Position numbers and translations under genes: made by a program | Notes under the pieces: model-generated | Seen by the model: only the letters and a program-made list of their open reading frames with translations | The model's database searches: none | Told to the model about the DNA's origin: nothing | Source: Rufibacter sp. XAAS-G3-1 | GTDB taxonomy: Bacteria > Bacteroidota > Bacteroidia > Cytophagales > Hymenobacteraceae | Length of the DNA: 64,000 nucleotides | NCBI RefSeq assembly: GCF_013623775.1 | Contig: NZ_JABFAM010000012.1 | Coordinates: forward strand, 105,631-169,630 | Reading direction: 5' to 3' | Shown here: in pieces, positions 17,570 through 26,830 of the stretch | How the letters are laid out: each line of letters opens with the position of its first letter | How positions within the stretch are numbered: position 1 is the first letter of the stretch

Positions 17570-18694
17570 ATGAAGATAGTACACGTAATAGAACCTTTTG
17601 CCTCAGGAGTCGCCGTTTTTGTGAAGTCTCTTACGGAAACGATGCCAGGTGACCTCCATATTGTCATTCATGGCGAACGGAAGCAGGTAATGTCTGCCAA
17701 AGAAGTTAAAAAAACTTTTCCAAGGCAGAACGTCCGCTTCATCAGATGGAAGTCCGCGCAACGGTCTATTAATCCTTTTAAAGACTTTCTGGCCCTGAGC
17801 GAACTACAGAGCATTCTCAAGCGACTTCACAAAAGAGGCTTTGTAGATGCCGTTCACCTGCACTCCTCTAAAAGCGGCCTTTTAGGTAGAATTGCCTGTA
17901 AATTGGCCGGAATCAAGAATGTGGTCTATACTCCCAACGGAGCCCCTTTCCTTTCGGCCGGTAACCCCATCGTGAGCTTTCTCTTCAAACAGATAGAAAA
18001 GTTCGGGAACGGAATGGGAGGACAGGTGGTATGCTGCTCTGCCTCAGAGTTAGCCGAATACCAGAAAATAGGCATCAAGGCCACCTATATCAATAACGGC
18101 GTTTCCTTGAAGGAAACAGCACTAGCCAGTGTTCCCGTTGCCAAAAGCGAGAAGTTTCAGGTCATTACTACCGGCAGAATTGAGGAGCAGAAAAATCCAT
18201 TTCTGTTCAATGCCATTGCCCTCTTTTTTGAAGACTTTGACCAAATAGAATTCATCTGGGCCGGTGACGGTAAAGAAAGAGCGGCCTTAACTGCTAAAAA
18301 TATAATTGTTAGTGGCTGGCAAGACCCTCAGACCGTGAAAGAAATGGTAGCCCAAGCAGATGTGTTTATTTCTACCTCTTTGTTTGAAGGACTCTCCTTT
18401 AGTGTTTTAGAGGCTTTGGCCCTGAAGAAACCTGTGCTTTTGAGTGATTGCGTAGGAAACTCAGATGTTATCAAAACCGGATTGAACGGTGACGTTTTCA
18501 AAAATGAGACGGAAGCCATTGTTAAAATCCTGCACTATTTCAATAACCAGGAAATGCTGGAGGTAATGGGAGATTATTCCTTTGACATCTGCAGCGCTAA
18601 CTTTGATGTTGACCTGAACTTTAAAAATTACAAGGCCGCTTACCAGGGTAGTGAAAAGAAGATAGAACGTGTTCTTTTAGCGTCTGCTGTATAA
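17570..18694 (+). CDS. Family 4 glycosyltransferase
   Basis: This 374-residue GT-B enzyme begins MKIVHVIEPFASGVAVFV, a typical GT4 opening with a glycine-rich acceptor-side loop. The donor domain shows VITTGRIEEQKNP and the E-x7-E motif (SLFEGLSFSVLEALALKKP), ending with a standard GT4 helix. It likely adds a hexose in the surface polysaccharide. It is the start of a run of + strand genes to 26777. Confidence 0.9.
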   Translation: MKIVHVIEPFASGVAVFVKSLTETMPGDLHIVIHGERKQVMSAKEVKKTFPRQNVRFIRWKSAQRSINPFKDFLALSELQSILKRLHKRGFVDAVHLHSSKSGLLGRIACKLAGIKNVVYTPNGAPFLSAGNPIVSFLFKQIEKFGNGMGGQVVCCSASELAEYQKIGIKATYINNGVSLKETALASVPVAKSEKFQVITTGRIEEQKNPFLFNAIALFFEDFDQIEFIWAGDGKERAALTAKNIIVSGWQDPQTVKEMVAQADVFISTSLFEGLSFSVLEALALKKPVLLSDCVGNSDVIKTGLNGDVFKNETEAIVKILHYFNNQEMLEVMGDYSFDICSANFDVDLNFKNYKAAYQGSEKKIERVLLASAV

Positions 18695-18727
18695 GTCAAT
18701 CTACTATCTTCCTTAAAGAAAGAAGCC

Positions 18728-19093
18728 ATGAGAAATACATTATTACTCCACGATTTCACCTCCAAGCCCGACCATTTAGAAGATATAAATGAATCTCTAA
18801 AGAAGATTCAGTACCACTTGTTGGACGAATTGGCTTTAAAACAGGAACTCATCCTCGCCAAAGAGGCAGAAATCCTCCACCTAAAAGCTGAATTACTGCA
18901 AAAGGACGAAAAGATTGAAAGCTTGAATAAGAAAGTTGCTGAAGTTGAAAGGAATAACGAGGGGAATAAGCAGCTTAATAAAAAGTTGATTAACGAAGTT
19001 GTCAGGAAACAGCAGGATATTGAGTGGTATAAGCGGACGTATGAGAAAAGAAGCTTACTTGGGACAATAAAAGAAAAGATTTTTGGCAAATAG
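18728..19093 (+). CDS. Short coiled-coil protein sharing a tail with a GT gene
   Basis: The 121-residue protein is almost wholly helical with long heptads (residues 25-100). Its final part WYKRTYEKRSLLGTIKEKI closely matches the end of the neighbouring broken GT32 gene (WYKSTYENRSLFGVIKEKL). I therefore see a mobile C-terminal tail module in this locus. It may be a remnant of a glycosyltransferase tail or a scaffold; function is unknown. It starts with ATG at 18728 (MRNTLLLHDF). Confidence 0.7.
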   Translation: MRNTLLLHDFTSKPDHLEDINESLKKIQYHLLDELALKQELILAKEAEILHLKAELLQKDEKIESLNKKVAEVERNNEGNKQLNKKLINEVVRKQQDIEWYKRTYEKRSLLGTIKEKIFGK

Positions 19094-19104
19094 CTTTAGG
19101 TGAA

Positions 19105-19929
19105 ATGATTCCAAAAAAAATTTCATTATTGTTGGTTTGGGGAACAAGAATTACCTGAAGAGTATGAGAGAAATATCAAAGGATGGGCTCTCTTACATCC
19201 TGATTGGGAGATAAGAGGATGGAATGGAAGTAATTTTGAATTTGATAATGAATTTCTATTAGTTGCTGTTAAGAATATAGATTGGGTAAATGTTTGGAAT
19301 TATGCAAGATTGAAATTACTGCATGATTATGGGGCATTTATATGAGTGTTGAAGTGAAGCTTGTTCAACCACTAGATAATCTTACTCAATATGAATGTTT
19401 TTCAGGTTTTGAAAGAGGGAAAATAGAGTTGTTTTTTGTTCGTAATACAATAGTTGGGAGTGTTCCTGAACATGATTTTCTTAAACAGAGTTTAGGTAGG
19501 TTTACATTGCCTTTTAACGGGAACGAGAAAGCGAACATTTCAGCACCGGTTCTTGAGTTAACCAATCCCTTACAAGAAGAGGCCAATAAGCAAGCAGTAA
19601 ATATCAAGATTTTGAATGATAAGATTGATGTTGAGCTAAGCAGATCTAAGAGCTTAGTAAGCAGATCTAAGAGCTTAGAAGATAGCAATAGGTTTTTGAA
19701 AAGTATGGTTGAGGACTTAAGCCAAAGGCTTATTGAAAAAGAAAGCAGACTAGAAGCTATGGATAAAATGCTCGGCTTAAGAAATGAACAATTTATGCTA
19801 AGTGATAGTGAAACTCTTTATTTGAAACAAAAGATAGAAGAGCAAGAACTATCTTTGAAGTGGTACAAGAGTACTTATGAAAATAGAAGCCTGTTTGGAG
19901 TTATAAAAGAAAAACTATTAAAAAAATAA
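19105..19929 (+). pseudogene. Broken GT32 (OCH1-like) glycosyltransferase
   Basis: Read across three frames, this region encodes an OCH1/GT32-like sugar transferase: MIPKK, HYCWFGEQELPEEYERN, then KGWALLHPDWEIRGW, NVWNYARLKLLHDYGAFI, then SVEVKLVQPLDNLTQYECF. Frame changes are a +1 shift in the A/T tract near 19120 and a second near 19345. At the second break the conserved DxD motif (usual YGGIYLDTDVE) reads S-V-E. The last piece (19342-19929, 195 codons) stays open and carries a coiled-coil tail like that of the previous gene. A 21-bp perfect tandem duplication lies at 19637-19678. Sequencing error at the homopolymer is possible for the first break but not for the lost DxD. Confidence 0.75.
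19637..19678 (+). repeat. Perfect 21-bp tandem duplication in GT32 remnant
   Basis: Two exact copies of TAAGCAGATCTAAGAGCTTA(G) abut; translated in the open frame they add the 7-residue repeat LSRSKSL/VSRSKSL in the linker before the coiled coil. Confidence 0.9.
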
Positions 19930-19945
19930 AACTGTATCTTTTTTG

Positions 19946-22183
19946 ATGGAATATTGGATCCTAACAACAGAGTACCCTCCTTTTCATGGTGGTGGAATTA
20001 GTACTTATAATTATCATACTGCTCTAATGTTGTCCAGCAAAGGAGTAAATGTGAAGGTTTTCGTTTCAGATAACTCGCTTTCAAGCCATCGCTTACAGGA
20101 GGAGAAGCATGGAAATTTAACAATTGTACGGTTTAAGCCAGCTGGTAAATATTATTATGAATTCTTAGGCTATCATGCTGCTCTGAGTTATCATTTTTCT
20201 GAAATAATAATACAATATGCCCGTGAAGTTATAATCCCCTCTTTTATAGAAGTGCAGGACTATCAAGGAATTGGTTATTATCTACTGCAAAGAAAAAAAA
20301 TTGGAGAAGAAATAATTAAGAATGTGCCTATTATATTAACGCTGCATTCTCCCTCATACTTTTATCATGATCATTGTAGAGATCCATTGTATAAGTTGCC
20401 TACCTTTTGGATAGGTGAGATGGAGAAATGGACAATGCGAGCAGCGGACATTTTTATCTCTCCAAGTAAGTATATGCTGGATAATACTTCTAATGAAATT
20501 GGAGATAAACTTCATTTATATAATGTATTACCTAACCCTTATGCTTTAGACAATACACCCAAAACATCCAATGAAATTGAAATTGGGGATATTGTTTTTT
20601 TTGGTAAACTAACTTATCAGAAAGGAAGTTTAGATTTGATAAAGACAATGTCAAAACTATGGGATGAAGGTTTTGCTTATCCTTTAAAAATTATTGGTGA
20701 TGATCATTTCTATGATCTTTATCAAATGAGTATGAAGGAGTATATAATAAAAAAATATAGAAAGTATTACGATAAAGGCAAAATTCAATTTGAAGGCAAA
20801 TTAGAGCCGCATAAATTAAATACTAGATTAGCTAAAGCCCAAGTTGTTATAGTGCCGAGTATTGTGGATAATTTCCCGTATGTTGTTGTAGAAGCAATGG
20901 CATTAGGAAAAGTTGTGTTGGTGTCAAATGGGGGAGGGCAAGTTGAGATTATTGAAGATGGAAAATCAGGGTTCATTTATAATCTAAATGAACTAAGTTC
21001 CTTCTCTCAACAGTTAAAAAGAATTTTGTCTCTTTCTGCCGAAGAGTACTCATTAGTATCAAAAAGAGCGGTCAATAGAATTTGTAGCCTATGTAGCTAT
21101 GATGTGGTTTTTGAAAATAAAATGAACATAATCAATAATTATGTTCATTTTAGCTCAAATGAGTATCCGTTCACAAGGGTCATACAAAGGAAGATTCCTG
21201 TTAAAGAACTTGCCTCTTCTCATAACAAACTGTCAATTGTGATTCCTTATTATAATACAGGTAAGTATTTGGAAGAAACAATTAAGAATCTTCTATTAGT
21301 AAACTATGCTAATAAAGAAATAATAATTGTGAATGATGGGTCAGATGAAATAGAAAGTTTACACGTCCTAGAGTATGTAAATGAAAAGTATCCAGTTAAG
21401 ATTGTAACTCAGGATAATTTGGGCCTTCCTGGAGCAAGAAATACTGGAGCAATGTATGCTTCTGGGGAATATCTTGCTTTTTTAGATGCAGATGATATGG
21501 TGGATTCCAATTATTATGCAAAGGCTATAAACATTATGAATAAGTATGAGAATGTTAGCTTTGTAGGTTGTTGGACTCAATATTTCGATGGGGCTAAAGG
21601 AGTTTGGCCAACGTTCACCCCTGAACCACCCTATATATTGCTGCACAATTCTGTAAACTCCTCTTCATTAGTTTATAAAAGGGCAGATTTTATTACATCA
21701 GGGATGAACGACATGGACATGATGCCTGCCTATGAAGATTATCAGTCAGTTGTTCATTTAGTACAGAATGGTTTTAGAGGTATCATAATTCCTGAATTAT
21801 TATTTAATTATAGAATCCATCCAGATTCATTATCGCGAACGTTCAATCCTTTTATTCATTTAGATGCTTACAAGCTATTGACAAAAAAGCATAATGATTT
21901 TTTCAAAGAATATTCAACTGATATAATTAACCTGTTGCAAGCTAACGGGCCAAGTTTTCTTTTTGATAATCCTACGTATACTCCTTATTATTCCTCACTT
22001 AACTCTAATCAGAAGGATTCGCAAAATCCAAACGAAGGAGGAAGGTTTTCAGCCATGGATGAGGATAAAGTTGAGGTGATTAAGTTGTGGTATCATCAAG
22101 AGTATGAGGTGTTACCTCTATGGTTTAAACGATTAGGTCACCTGATCAAGATAGTTACTGGTAAGCGAAAGCTTTTTAATTGA
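19946..22183 (+). CDS. Giant bifunctional GT4-GT2 glycosyltransferase fusion 1
   Basis: The protein is 745 residues from ATG 19946 (MEYWILTTEYPPFHGGG). Residues 1-400 form a GT4 half with the E-x7-E region VPSIVDNFPYVVVEAMALGK. Residues 425-745 form a GT2 half (LSIVIPYYNTGKYLEET, IIIVNDGSDE, ALFLDADDMV). A linker separates them. Both active sites look intact, so one chain likely adds two successive sugars. Codon use is strongly AT-rich. It is paralogous to 23069-25246, with a methyltransferase between. Confidence 0.9.
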   Translation: MEYWILTTEYPPFHGGGISTYNYHTALMLSSKGVNVKVFVSDNSLSSHRLQEEKHGNLTIVRFKPAGKYYYEFLGYHAALSYHFSEIIIQYAREVIIPSFIEVQDYQGIGYYLLQRKKIGEEIIKNVPIILTLHSPSYFYHDHCRDPLYKLPTFWIGEMEKWTMRAADIFISPSKYMLDNTSNEIGDKLHLYNVLPNPYALDNTPKTSNEIEIGDIVFFGKLTYQKGSLDLIKTMSKLWDEGFAYPLKIIGDDHFYDLYQMSMKEYIIKKYRKYYDKGKIQFEGKLEPHKLNTRLAKAQVVIVPSIVDNFPYVVVEAMALGKVVLVSNGGGQVEIIEDGKSGFIYNLNELSSFSQQLKRILSLSAEEYSLVSKRAVNRICSLCSYDVVFENKMNIINNYVHFSSNEYPFTRVIQRKIPVKELASSHNKLSIVIPYYNTGKYLEETIKNLLLVNYANKEIIIVNDGSDEIESLHVLEYVNEKYPVKIVTQDNLGLPGARNTGAMYASGEYLAFLDADDMVDSNYYAKAINIMNKYENVSFVGCWTQYFDGAKGVWPTFTPEPPYILLHNSVNSSSLVYKRADFITSGMNDMDMMPAYEDYQSVVHLVQNGFRGIIIPELLFNYRIHPDSLSRTFNPFIHLDAYKLLTKKHNDFFKEYSTDIINLLQANGPSFLFDNPTYTPYYSSLNSNQKDSQNPNEGGRFSAMDEDKVEVIKLWYHQEYEVLPLWFKRLGHLIKIVTGKRKLFN

Positions 22184-22412
22184 GAATGCATTGGCTTTAT
22201 ACTTTAAGCCTGCTTAGTATTTCAACGGTTTCTGGCTCATGTATCCCTAATAAGGAACCTTATTTCTGTTTTTGGCTTATTTTTGAGAAAAGTTAAAAAA
22301 CTTGGAAGAAGGGGAATGTTAGCTCTATCAATAGGCAGAGATTGCTTCTTTTTAGAGGGGATAAACAGTAGTTTATTTCATATAAACCTTATAATCTAAA
22401 TATCGCATATAA
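22184..22412. other. AT-rich gap with weak family A hairpin
   Basis: A degenerate family A hairpin lies at 22268-22301 (GTTTTTGGCTTATTTTT left arm, weak right arm). The rest is AT-rich; no promoter was placed with confidence. Confidence 0.4.
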
Positions 22413-23051
22413 ATGGAAGAATTTGTTAATCCAGTAAAGCTAGATCATAAACACCTTGCTAATTGTGTAGTACTACCTGATAGATATGCTATTCTAAATA
22501 AGCTTCCAAGTAATGCCATCGTAGCAGAGATAGGTGTTCTTGCTGGTGATTTCTCTGAGTTTATTATTCGTGAAACTAATCCCTCCCAGTTGGTATTAAT
22601 TGATACATTTAATATAGATGATTGGAGTGGTAATGAATATAAAAGGTTTTATGCTAAGAACCACTTTGACTTTGTGAATCAAAGATTTAAAAATGATATT
22701 GATGGTGGGAAAGTTGTTTTAAAGCGGGGATTTTCTTGGAAAATGTTGAAAGAATTTCCTGATAATTACTTTGATTGGATTTACTTAGATGCGGATCATA
22801 AATATCCAGGTGTTTCTAAAGATCTAAGTGAAGCGATAAGAGTCGTAAAATCATCTGGTTATATTGTCTTGAACGACTATATATTCTATTCTCATCAAGA
22901 AGCATTCCCGTATGGAGTAATTCATGCTGTAAATGAAGTTTGTGTTAATCACGATTATGAAATAATATATTTGGCCCTTCATCCACAAATGTATTGTGAT
23001 GTTGTAATTAGACAAATTGGTTGTGATTCAATAAAGTCGAAAGAAGATTAA
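22413..23051 (+). CDS. Class I SAM-dependent methyltransferase (Methyltransf_24-like)
   Basis: The 212-residue protein shows motif I (VAEIGVLAGDFSEF), an acidic strand end (LVLIDTFNIDDWSG) and the family signature DWIYLDADHKYPGVSKDL followed by YIVLNDYIF. It probably methylates a sugar or nucleotide-sugar in the polysaccharide pathway. It sits between the two giant glycosyltransferases and shares their AT-rich composition. Confidence 0.85.
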   Translation: MEEFVNPVKLDHKHLANCVVLPDRYAILNKLPSNAIVAEIGVLAGDFSEFIIRETNPSQLVLIDTFNIDDWSGNEYKRFYAKNHFDFVNQRFKNDIDGGKVVLKRGFSWKMLKEFPDNYFDWIYLDADHKYPGVSKDLSEAIRVVKSSGYIVLNDYIFYSHQEAFPYGVIHAVNEVCVNHDYEIIYLALHPQMYCDVVIRQIGCDSIKSKED

Positions 23052-23068
23052 GATTAAATACTTAATAA

Positions 23069-25246
23069 ATGATTTATTGGTTATTGACAACCGAGTATCC
23101 TCCATTCTATGGCGGAGGAATAGGAACTTATTGTTACCAATGGGCTAAAATTTTAAAATCCAAAGGACACGAGATCACCGTTTTTCTTCCTAATGATGCC
23201 ATCACTGAATTTGCTGAGAGAACAATAGAGGGTATTAGGATTGTTGAATTTTCTCCGCATTTAGTAAATACTGCTTCTTTTTTAGGGTTTGAAACGATGA
23301 TCAGCTACTCTTTTGCTGAGATAGTTAAAATTTATACTGAGAAAGAGGGGGTTCCAACCTGGGTGGAGGCCCAGGAATATAATGGAATTGCTTTTTTCTT
23401 ATTGCAGAAAAAGCATCTTGGATATCCGCTTTTTAGAGACCTCCAGGTTCTGATAACCTGCCACGCGCCTTCTTTTCTTTACTACGAATTCAATCACGTA
23501 AATAATTACAAGTTACCCTACTTCTGGATTGGGGAAATGGAAAAGTATTGCATACAAGCCGCAGATGTATGTATATCTCCAAGTCAATACTTAATTGACC
23601 GATTACAAGAAAGACATTCTTTCAATAGAAAGTTTTATGTGCTGCCCAATCCGTTTCAAATTGAAAGTGAGCCAATTGAAAAAGGCACCGCTGGTCATCA
23701 GGTAATATTTTTAGCTAAGCTCTCTCCTGCCAAGGGGATATTGCAAACTTTGCAGTCTTTCAAGAGTTTGTGGAGACAAGGTCATAAGTATAAATTGAAA
23801 TTAATAGGTAATAAGAATTACTTTTATCATGCTAAACAATGCATGATGGGTGATTACATCATAGATTCCTATTCAGAATTTGTAAAGCAAGGTTTGTTAG
23901 AGATGACAGGGGCACTACCTCCTAACAAAGTTAAGGTAGAGTTAGGAGATGCTAAAGTTATATTGGTTCCTAGCACAGTTGACAATTTCCCTTACACCGT
24001 GGTTGAGTGTATGGCTGAAAAGAAAGTGGTGTTAGCCTCAAAACAGGGAGGGCACCGTGAAATTATAGAAGATGGCATTAATGGATTTCTATTTGACCAC
24101 TCCCAACCAGATAGTTTAGAGGAAAAAATCAACCAGATTTTTTCCTTGTCTGAAGAAGAATTGATGGTGATTGGCAACAACGCAGCAAATAAGGTTGCTC
24201 AGGAATGTGATCCCACTGCTTATCATACTAAAAAGATGCAAGTGCTGGAAATCTGTAAACAAGAGGTCTTGCCAGTCAAAAATTTTATTTATACCCATAA
24301 TGGCCCTGAGATAGAATCTGACTTTGCTGGAAAATCTAATGGAAACCAGGAAGCCCTTTTATCTGTTGTGGTTCCCCATTATAATATGGGACACTTGGTA
24401 AAAGAAACCATTGATTCCATTAAATCTTCTACATATCAAAACATTGAGATAATTGTATTGGATGATGGGAGCGATTCACCTGAAAGCCTGATGGTTCTTC
24501 AGGAGCTACAACAAGATAATCAGATAACAATAGTCACACAAAAGAATAAAGGGTTAGCTGAAGCTAGAAACGCAGGGGCTTTAAACGCTAAAGGTGATTT
24601 TTTAGCGTTTTTAGATGCGGATGATACCGTGCACCCAAATTACTTCTCAAAAGCGGTTGACGTATTGAAGTCTAAGCCCAATGTTCATTTTGTAGGATGC
24701 TGGGTACAGTATTTTGAAAATTCAAACTCCGTTTGGCCAGCTTTCAATCCAGAACCGCCATATTTGCTTTTTCACAACATGGTCAATTCCAGTAGTTTAG
24801 TTTACAAGAAAGAATCATTTTTGGCAGGTGGATTGAATGACAAGAAGTTTGTGTACGGTATGGAAGATTATGATAGTGTCATAAACTTAGTGGCGAATGG
24901 GTACAAGGGAGTAGTGCTGCCCGAGACTTTATTTAATTACAGGGTCAGAAAAAATTCAATGGCCCGAGGTTTCAATAATGAGAACAAAAGTTACCTATAT
25001 AAGATTTTAGCAGAAAAGCATAAGACCTTCTATGATAACTATGGGGTTGAAATCTCTAATTTACTAAATGCCAATGGCCCGGGGTTTGAAATTGAGAACC
25101 CTACCATGGACTACCATTTATTTTCAGGAAACTCTAAGTATCATAAAGTACTCAGAAAATTGTTTTCTATAATCAAGCAGCAACCACTTTTGCGAAAGAT
25201 AGCCCTAGCGGGCTACAGTAAAGTAAAATCAATACAAGTATTATGA
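23069..25246 (+). CDS. Giant bifunctional GT4-GT2 glycosyltransferase fusion 2
   Basis: The 725-residue protein has the same order as 19946-22183: a GT4 half (IYWLLTTEYPPFYGGGIG, then VPSTVDNFPYTVVECMAEKK) and a GT2 half (LSVVVPHYNMGHLVKETI, IIVLDDGSDSP, AFLDADDTV). The two genes share the GGGI motif and linker layout, so they arose by duplication. The stop overlaps the start of the ABC permease (ATGA at 25243-25246), so translation is probably coupled. Confidence 0.9.
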   Translation: MIYWLLTTEYPPFYGGGIGTYCYQWAKILKSKGHEITVFLPNDAITEFAERTIEGIRIVEFSPHLVNTASFLGFETMISYSFAEIVKIYTEKEGVPTWVEAQEYNGIAFFLLQKKHLGYPLFRDLQVLITCHAPSFLYYEFNHVNNYKLPYFWIGEMEKYCIQAADVCISPSQYLIDRLQERHSFNRKFYVLPNPFQIESEPIEKGTAGHQVIFLAKLSPAKGILQTLQSFKSLWRQGHKYKLKLIGNKNYFYHAKQCMMGDYIIDSYSEFVKQGLLEMTGALPPNKVKVELGDAKVILVPSTVDNFPYTVVECMAEKKVVLASKQGGHREIIEDGINGFLFDHSQPDSLEEKINQIFSLSEEELMVIGNNAANKVAQECDPTAYHTKKMQVLEICKQEVLPVKNFIYTHNGPEIESDFAGKSNGNQEALLSVVVPHYNMGHLVKETIDSIKSSTYQNIEIIVLDDGSDSPESLMVLQELQQDNQITIVTQKNKGLAEARNAGALNAKGDFLAFLDADDTVHPNYFSKAVDVLKSKPNVHFVGCWVQYFENSNSVWPAFNPEPPYLLFHNMVNSSSLVYKKESFLAGGLNDKKFVYGMEDYDSVINLVANGYKGVVLPETLFNYRVRKNSMARGFNNENKSYLYKILAEKHKTFYDNYGVEISNLLNANGPGFEIENPTMDYHLFSGNSKYHKVLRKLFSIIKQQPLLRKIALAGYSKVKSIQVL

Positions 25247-26037
25247 TCAAAATGATTACCAGTTTCTTAGTTGGATCAAATAAACTGGAACGGCTATGGC
25301 TATTAGCCAAAATTGAGTTCAAATTAAGATACTATGAAAACAACCTCGGGTTGTTATGGGCGCTTTTGAAGCCTTTAATGGATGTTGCTATTTATTATAT
25401 TGTTTTTAAAACAATTTTGAAGACGGATGTTCCAGCATTTGCTTCTTATCTATTCATTGGATTAATTCTGTGGAATTTTTTCGTTGAAAGTACTTCTGGT
25501 ACTGTTCAGATACTTCAGACCAAGAAGTATCTCTATGAATACAGCAACATGAATAAGATGGAGATCTACCTTTCTACGCTTTTGAGCAACAGCATCGGCT
25601 TCTTCTTTAACTTAAGCATGTTTGTTATCTTCCTGAATTTTATTGAAACAGATCTAGTAGGGCTTAGCTTATTGAACCTTTGGATTGTGCCCCTGTTCGT
25701 CATCCTTTTTATATTATCTCTTGCTCTTTCCTTGATTCTCTCCTGTATTTATGTGCTAGCAAAGGACATTACACAAATCTGGCAGGTGTTTACAGCCGCA
25801 CTCTTTTTCCTTTCTCCTATTTTCTACAAGCTGGCGTTATTCAAAGAGTCACTTCCTGCTTTGACGTATATCAACCCCATTGCCGGTATCATAATAAATG
25901 CCAGAAAAGTTATGATGGAAAAGAGTCTTCCTGATTTTGGGCTGTTATTCTTTGATTTAGGATACGCTCTGTTACTATTGCTGATAGGTTTAATTATGCT
26001 GAATAAGATTGGAGCAAGAGCTGCTGAAAAGTTATAA
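25243..26037 (+). CDS. Polysaccharide ABC exporter permease (Wzm type)
   Basis: This 264-residue integral membrane protein has about six helices, with the ABC-2 signature in the coupling region (FKLRYYENNLGLLWALLKP). Such permeases export lipid-linked O-antigen or capsule across the inner membrane. It overlaps the upstream gene by four bases and is followed by its ATPase after five bases. Symbol left empty because the Wzm name fits only the class. Confidence 0.88.
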   Translation: MIKMITSFLVGSNKLERLWLLAKIEFKLRYYENNLGLLWALLKPLMDVAIYYIVFKTILKTDVPAFASYLFIGLILWNFFVESTSGTVQILQTKKYLYEYSNMNKMEIYLSTLLSNSIGFFFNLSMFVIFLNFIETDLVGLSLLNLWIVPLFVILFILSLALSLILSCIYVLAKDITQIWQVFTAALFFLSPIFYKLALFKESLPALTYINPIAGIIINARKVMMEKSLPDFGLLFFDLGYALLLLLIGLIMLNKIGARAAEKL

Positions 26038-26042
26038 TATTT

Positions 26043-26777
26043 ATGGAGAAGGAATTTGCCATTGAAGCAAAAAATATAAGTAAGACGTTTCATATTTCAG
26101 AAGACAGTCACAATACAGTTAAGAACCGGCTCTTTAACATTTTTAAACCCTCCAGGAGTAGATATGTGCCAGCGGTTAAAAACATGTCTTTTGAAATTCT
26201 GAAGGGCGAATGCATAGGCCTGCTAGGCAGAAACGGCTGTGGGAAATCAACTCTGGTAAAGCTTTTGGCAGGGGTTTATCCAAGTGATAGCGGGCAAATT
26301 CGTATCAATGGTTCTACAATGCTCATGAATTTGGGAGTTGGCATGAGCCATGAACTTACTGCCCGTGAAAACGTCTATGTTTCTGGATCTGTGCTGGGCC
26401 TACGCATTAAGGAAATTGATGCAATCTTCAAAGAAATCATTGAGTTTGCAGAGCTAGAAGAGTTTGTAGATACTAAGATTAAGTTCTTCTCTTCAGGTAT
26501 GGTGGCACGCTTAGCTTTTTCTATTGCGGTGAAAGCTGGTGCAGATATCATGTTCCTGGATGAGATTTTTGCAGTAGGTGATGTTAAGTTCCAGGACAAA
26601 GCAATCAAAGTATTTGAAAGCTCTTGGATTGAAGGTAAAACTGTAATCTTAGTTAGCCACAGCATGGAAGTAATTCGGCAATACTGTAATAGAACAGCTT
26701 TCCTGAAACACGGAGAACTAGTTTTCTATGGCGATACTGAAAAAGCCATAGAACTTTATATGGAAGATAACCAGTAA
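26043..26777 (+). CDS. Polysaccharide ABC exporter ATPase (short Wzt/KpsT type)
   Basis: The 244-residue protein has the Walker A in GLLGRNGCGKSTLV, the signature region KIKFFSSGMVARLAFS, Walker B IMFLDEIF and H-loop SHS. It is close to the length of KpsT and lacks the long C-terminal carbohydrate-binding domain of classic Wzt. The polymer is therefore perhaps exported without that recognition module. Last + strand gene of the locus. Confidence 0.9.
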   Translation: MEKEFAIEAKNISKTFHISEDSHNTVKNRLFNIFKPSRSRYVPAVKNMSFEILKGECIGLLGRNGCGKSTLVKLLAGVYPSDSGQIRINGSTMLMNLGVGMSHELTARENVYVSGSVLGLRIKEIDAIFKEIIEFAELEEFVDTKIKFFSSGMVARLAFSIAVKAGADIMFLDEIFAVGDVKFQDKAIKVFESSWIEGKTVILVSHSMEVIRQYCNRTAFLKHGELVFYGDTEKAIELYMEDNQ

Positions 26778-26803
26778 AACCTAGAATATTTGCAAATACC
26801 AAA

Positions 26804-26830
26804 CAGTCCGGCAGATTACTGCCGGGCTGC
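26804..26830. terminator. Terminator between ABC exporter and ligase gene
   Basis: A stem of AGTCCGGCAG with CTGCCGGGCT and a 6-base loop lies between convergent genes; the right arm is followed by TTTTGTTTT on the + strand. It overlaps the stop codon and last codons of the minus-strand gene. Confidence 0.85.
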
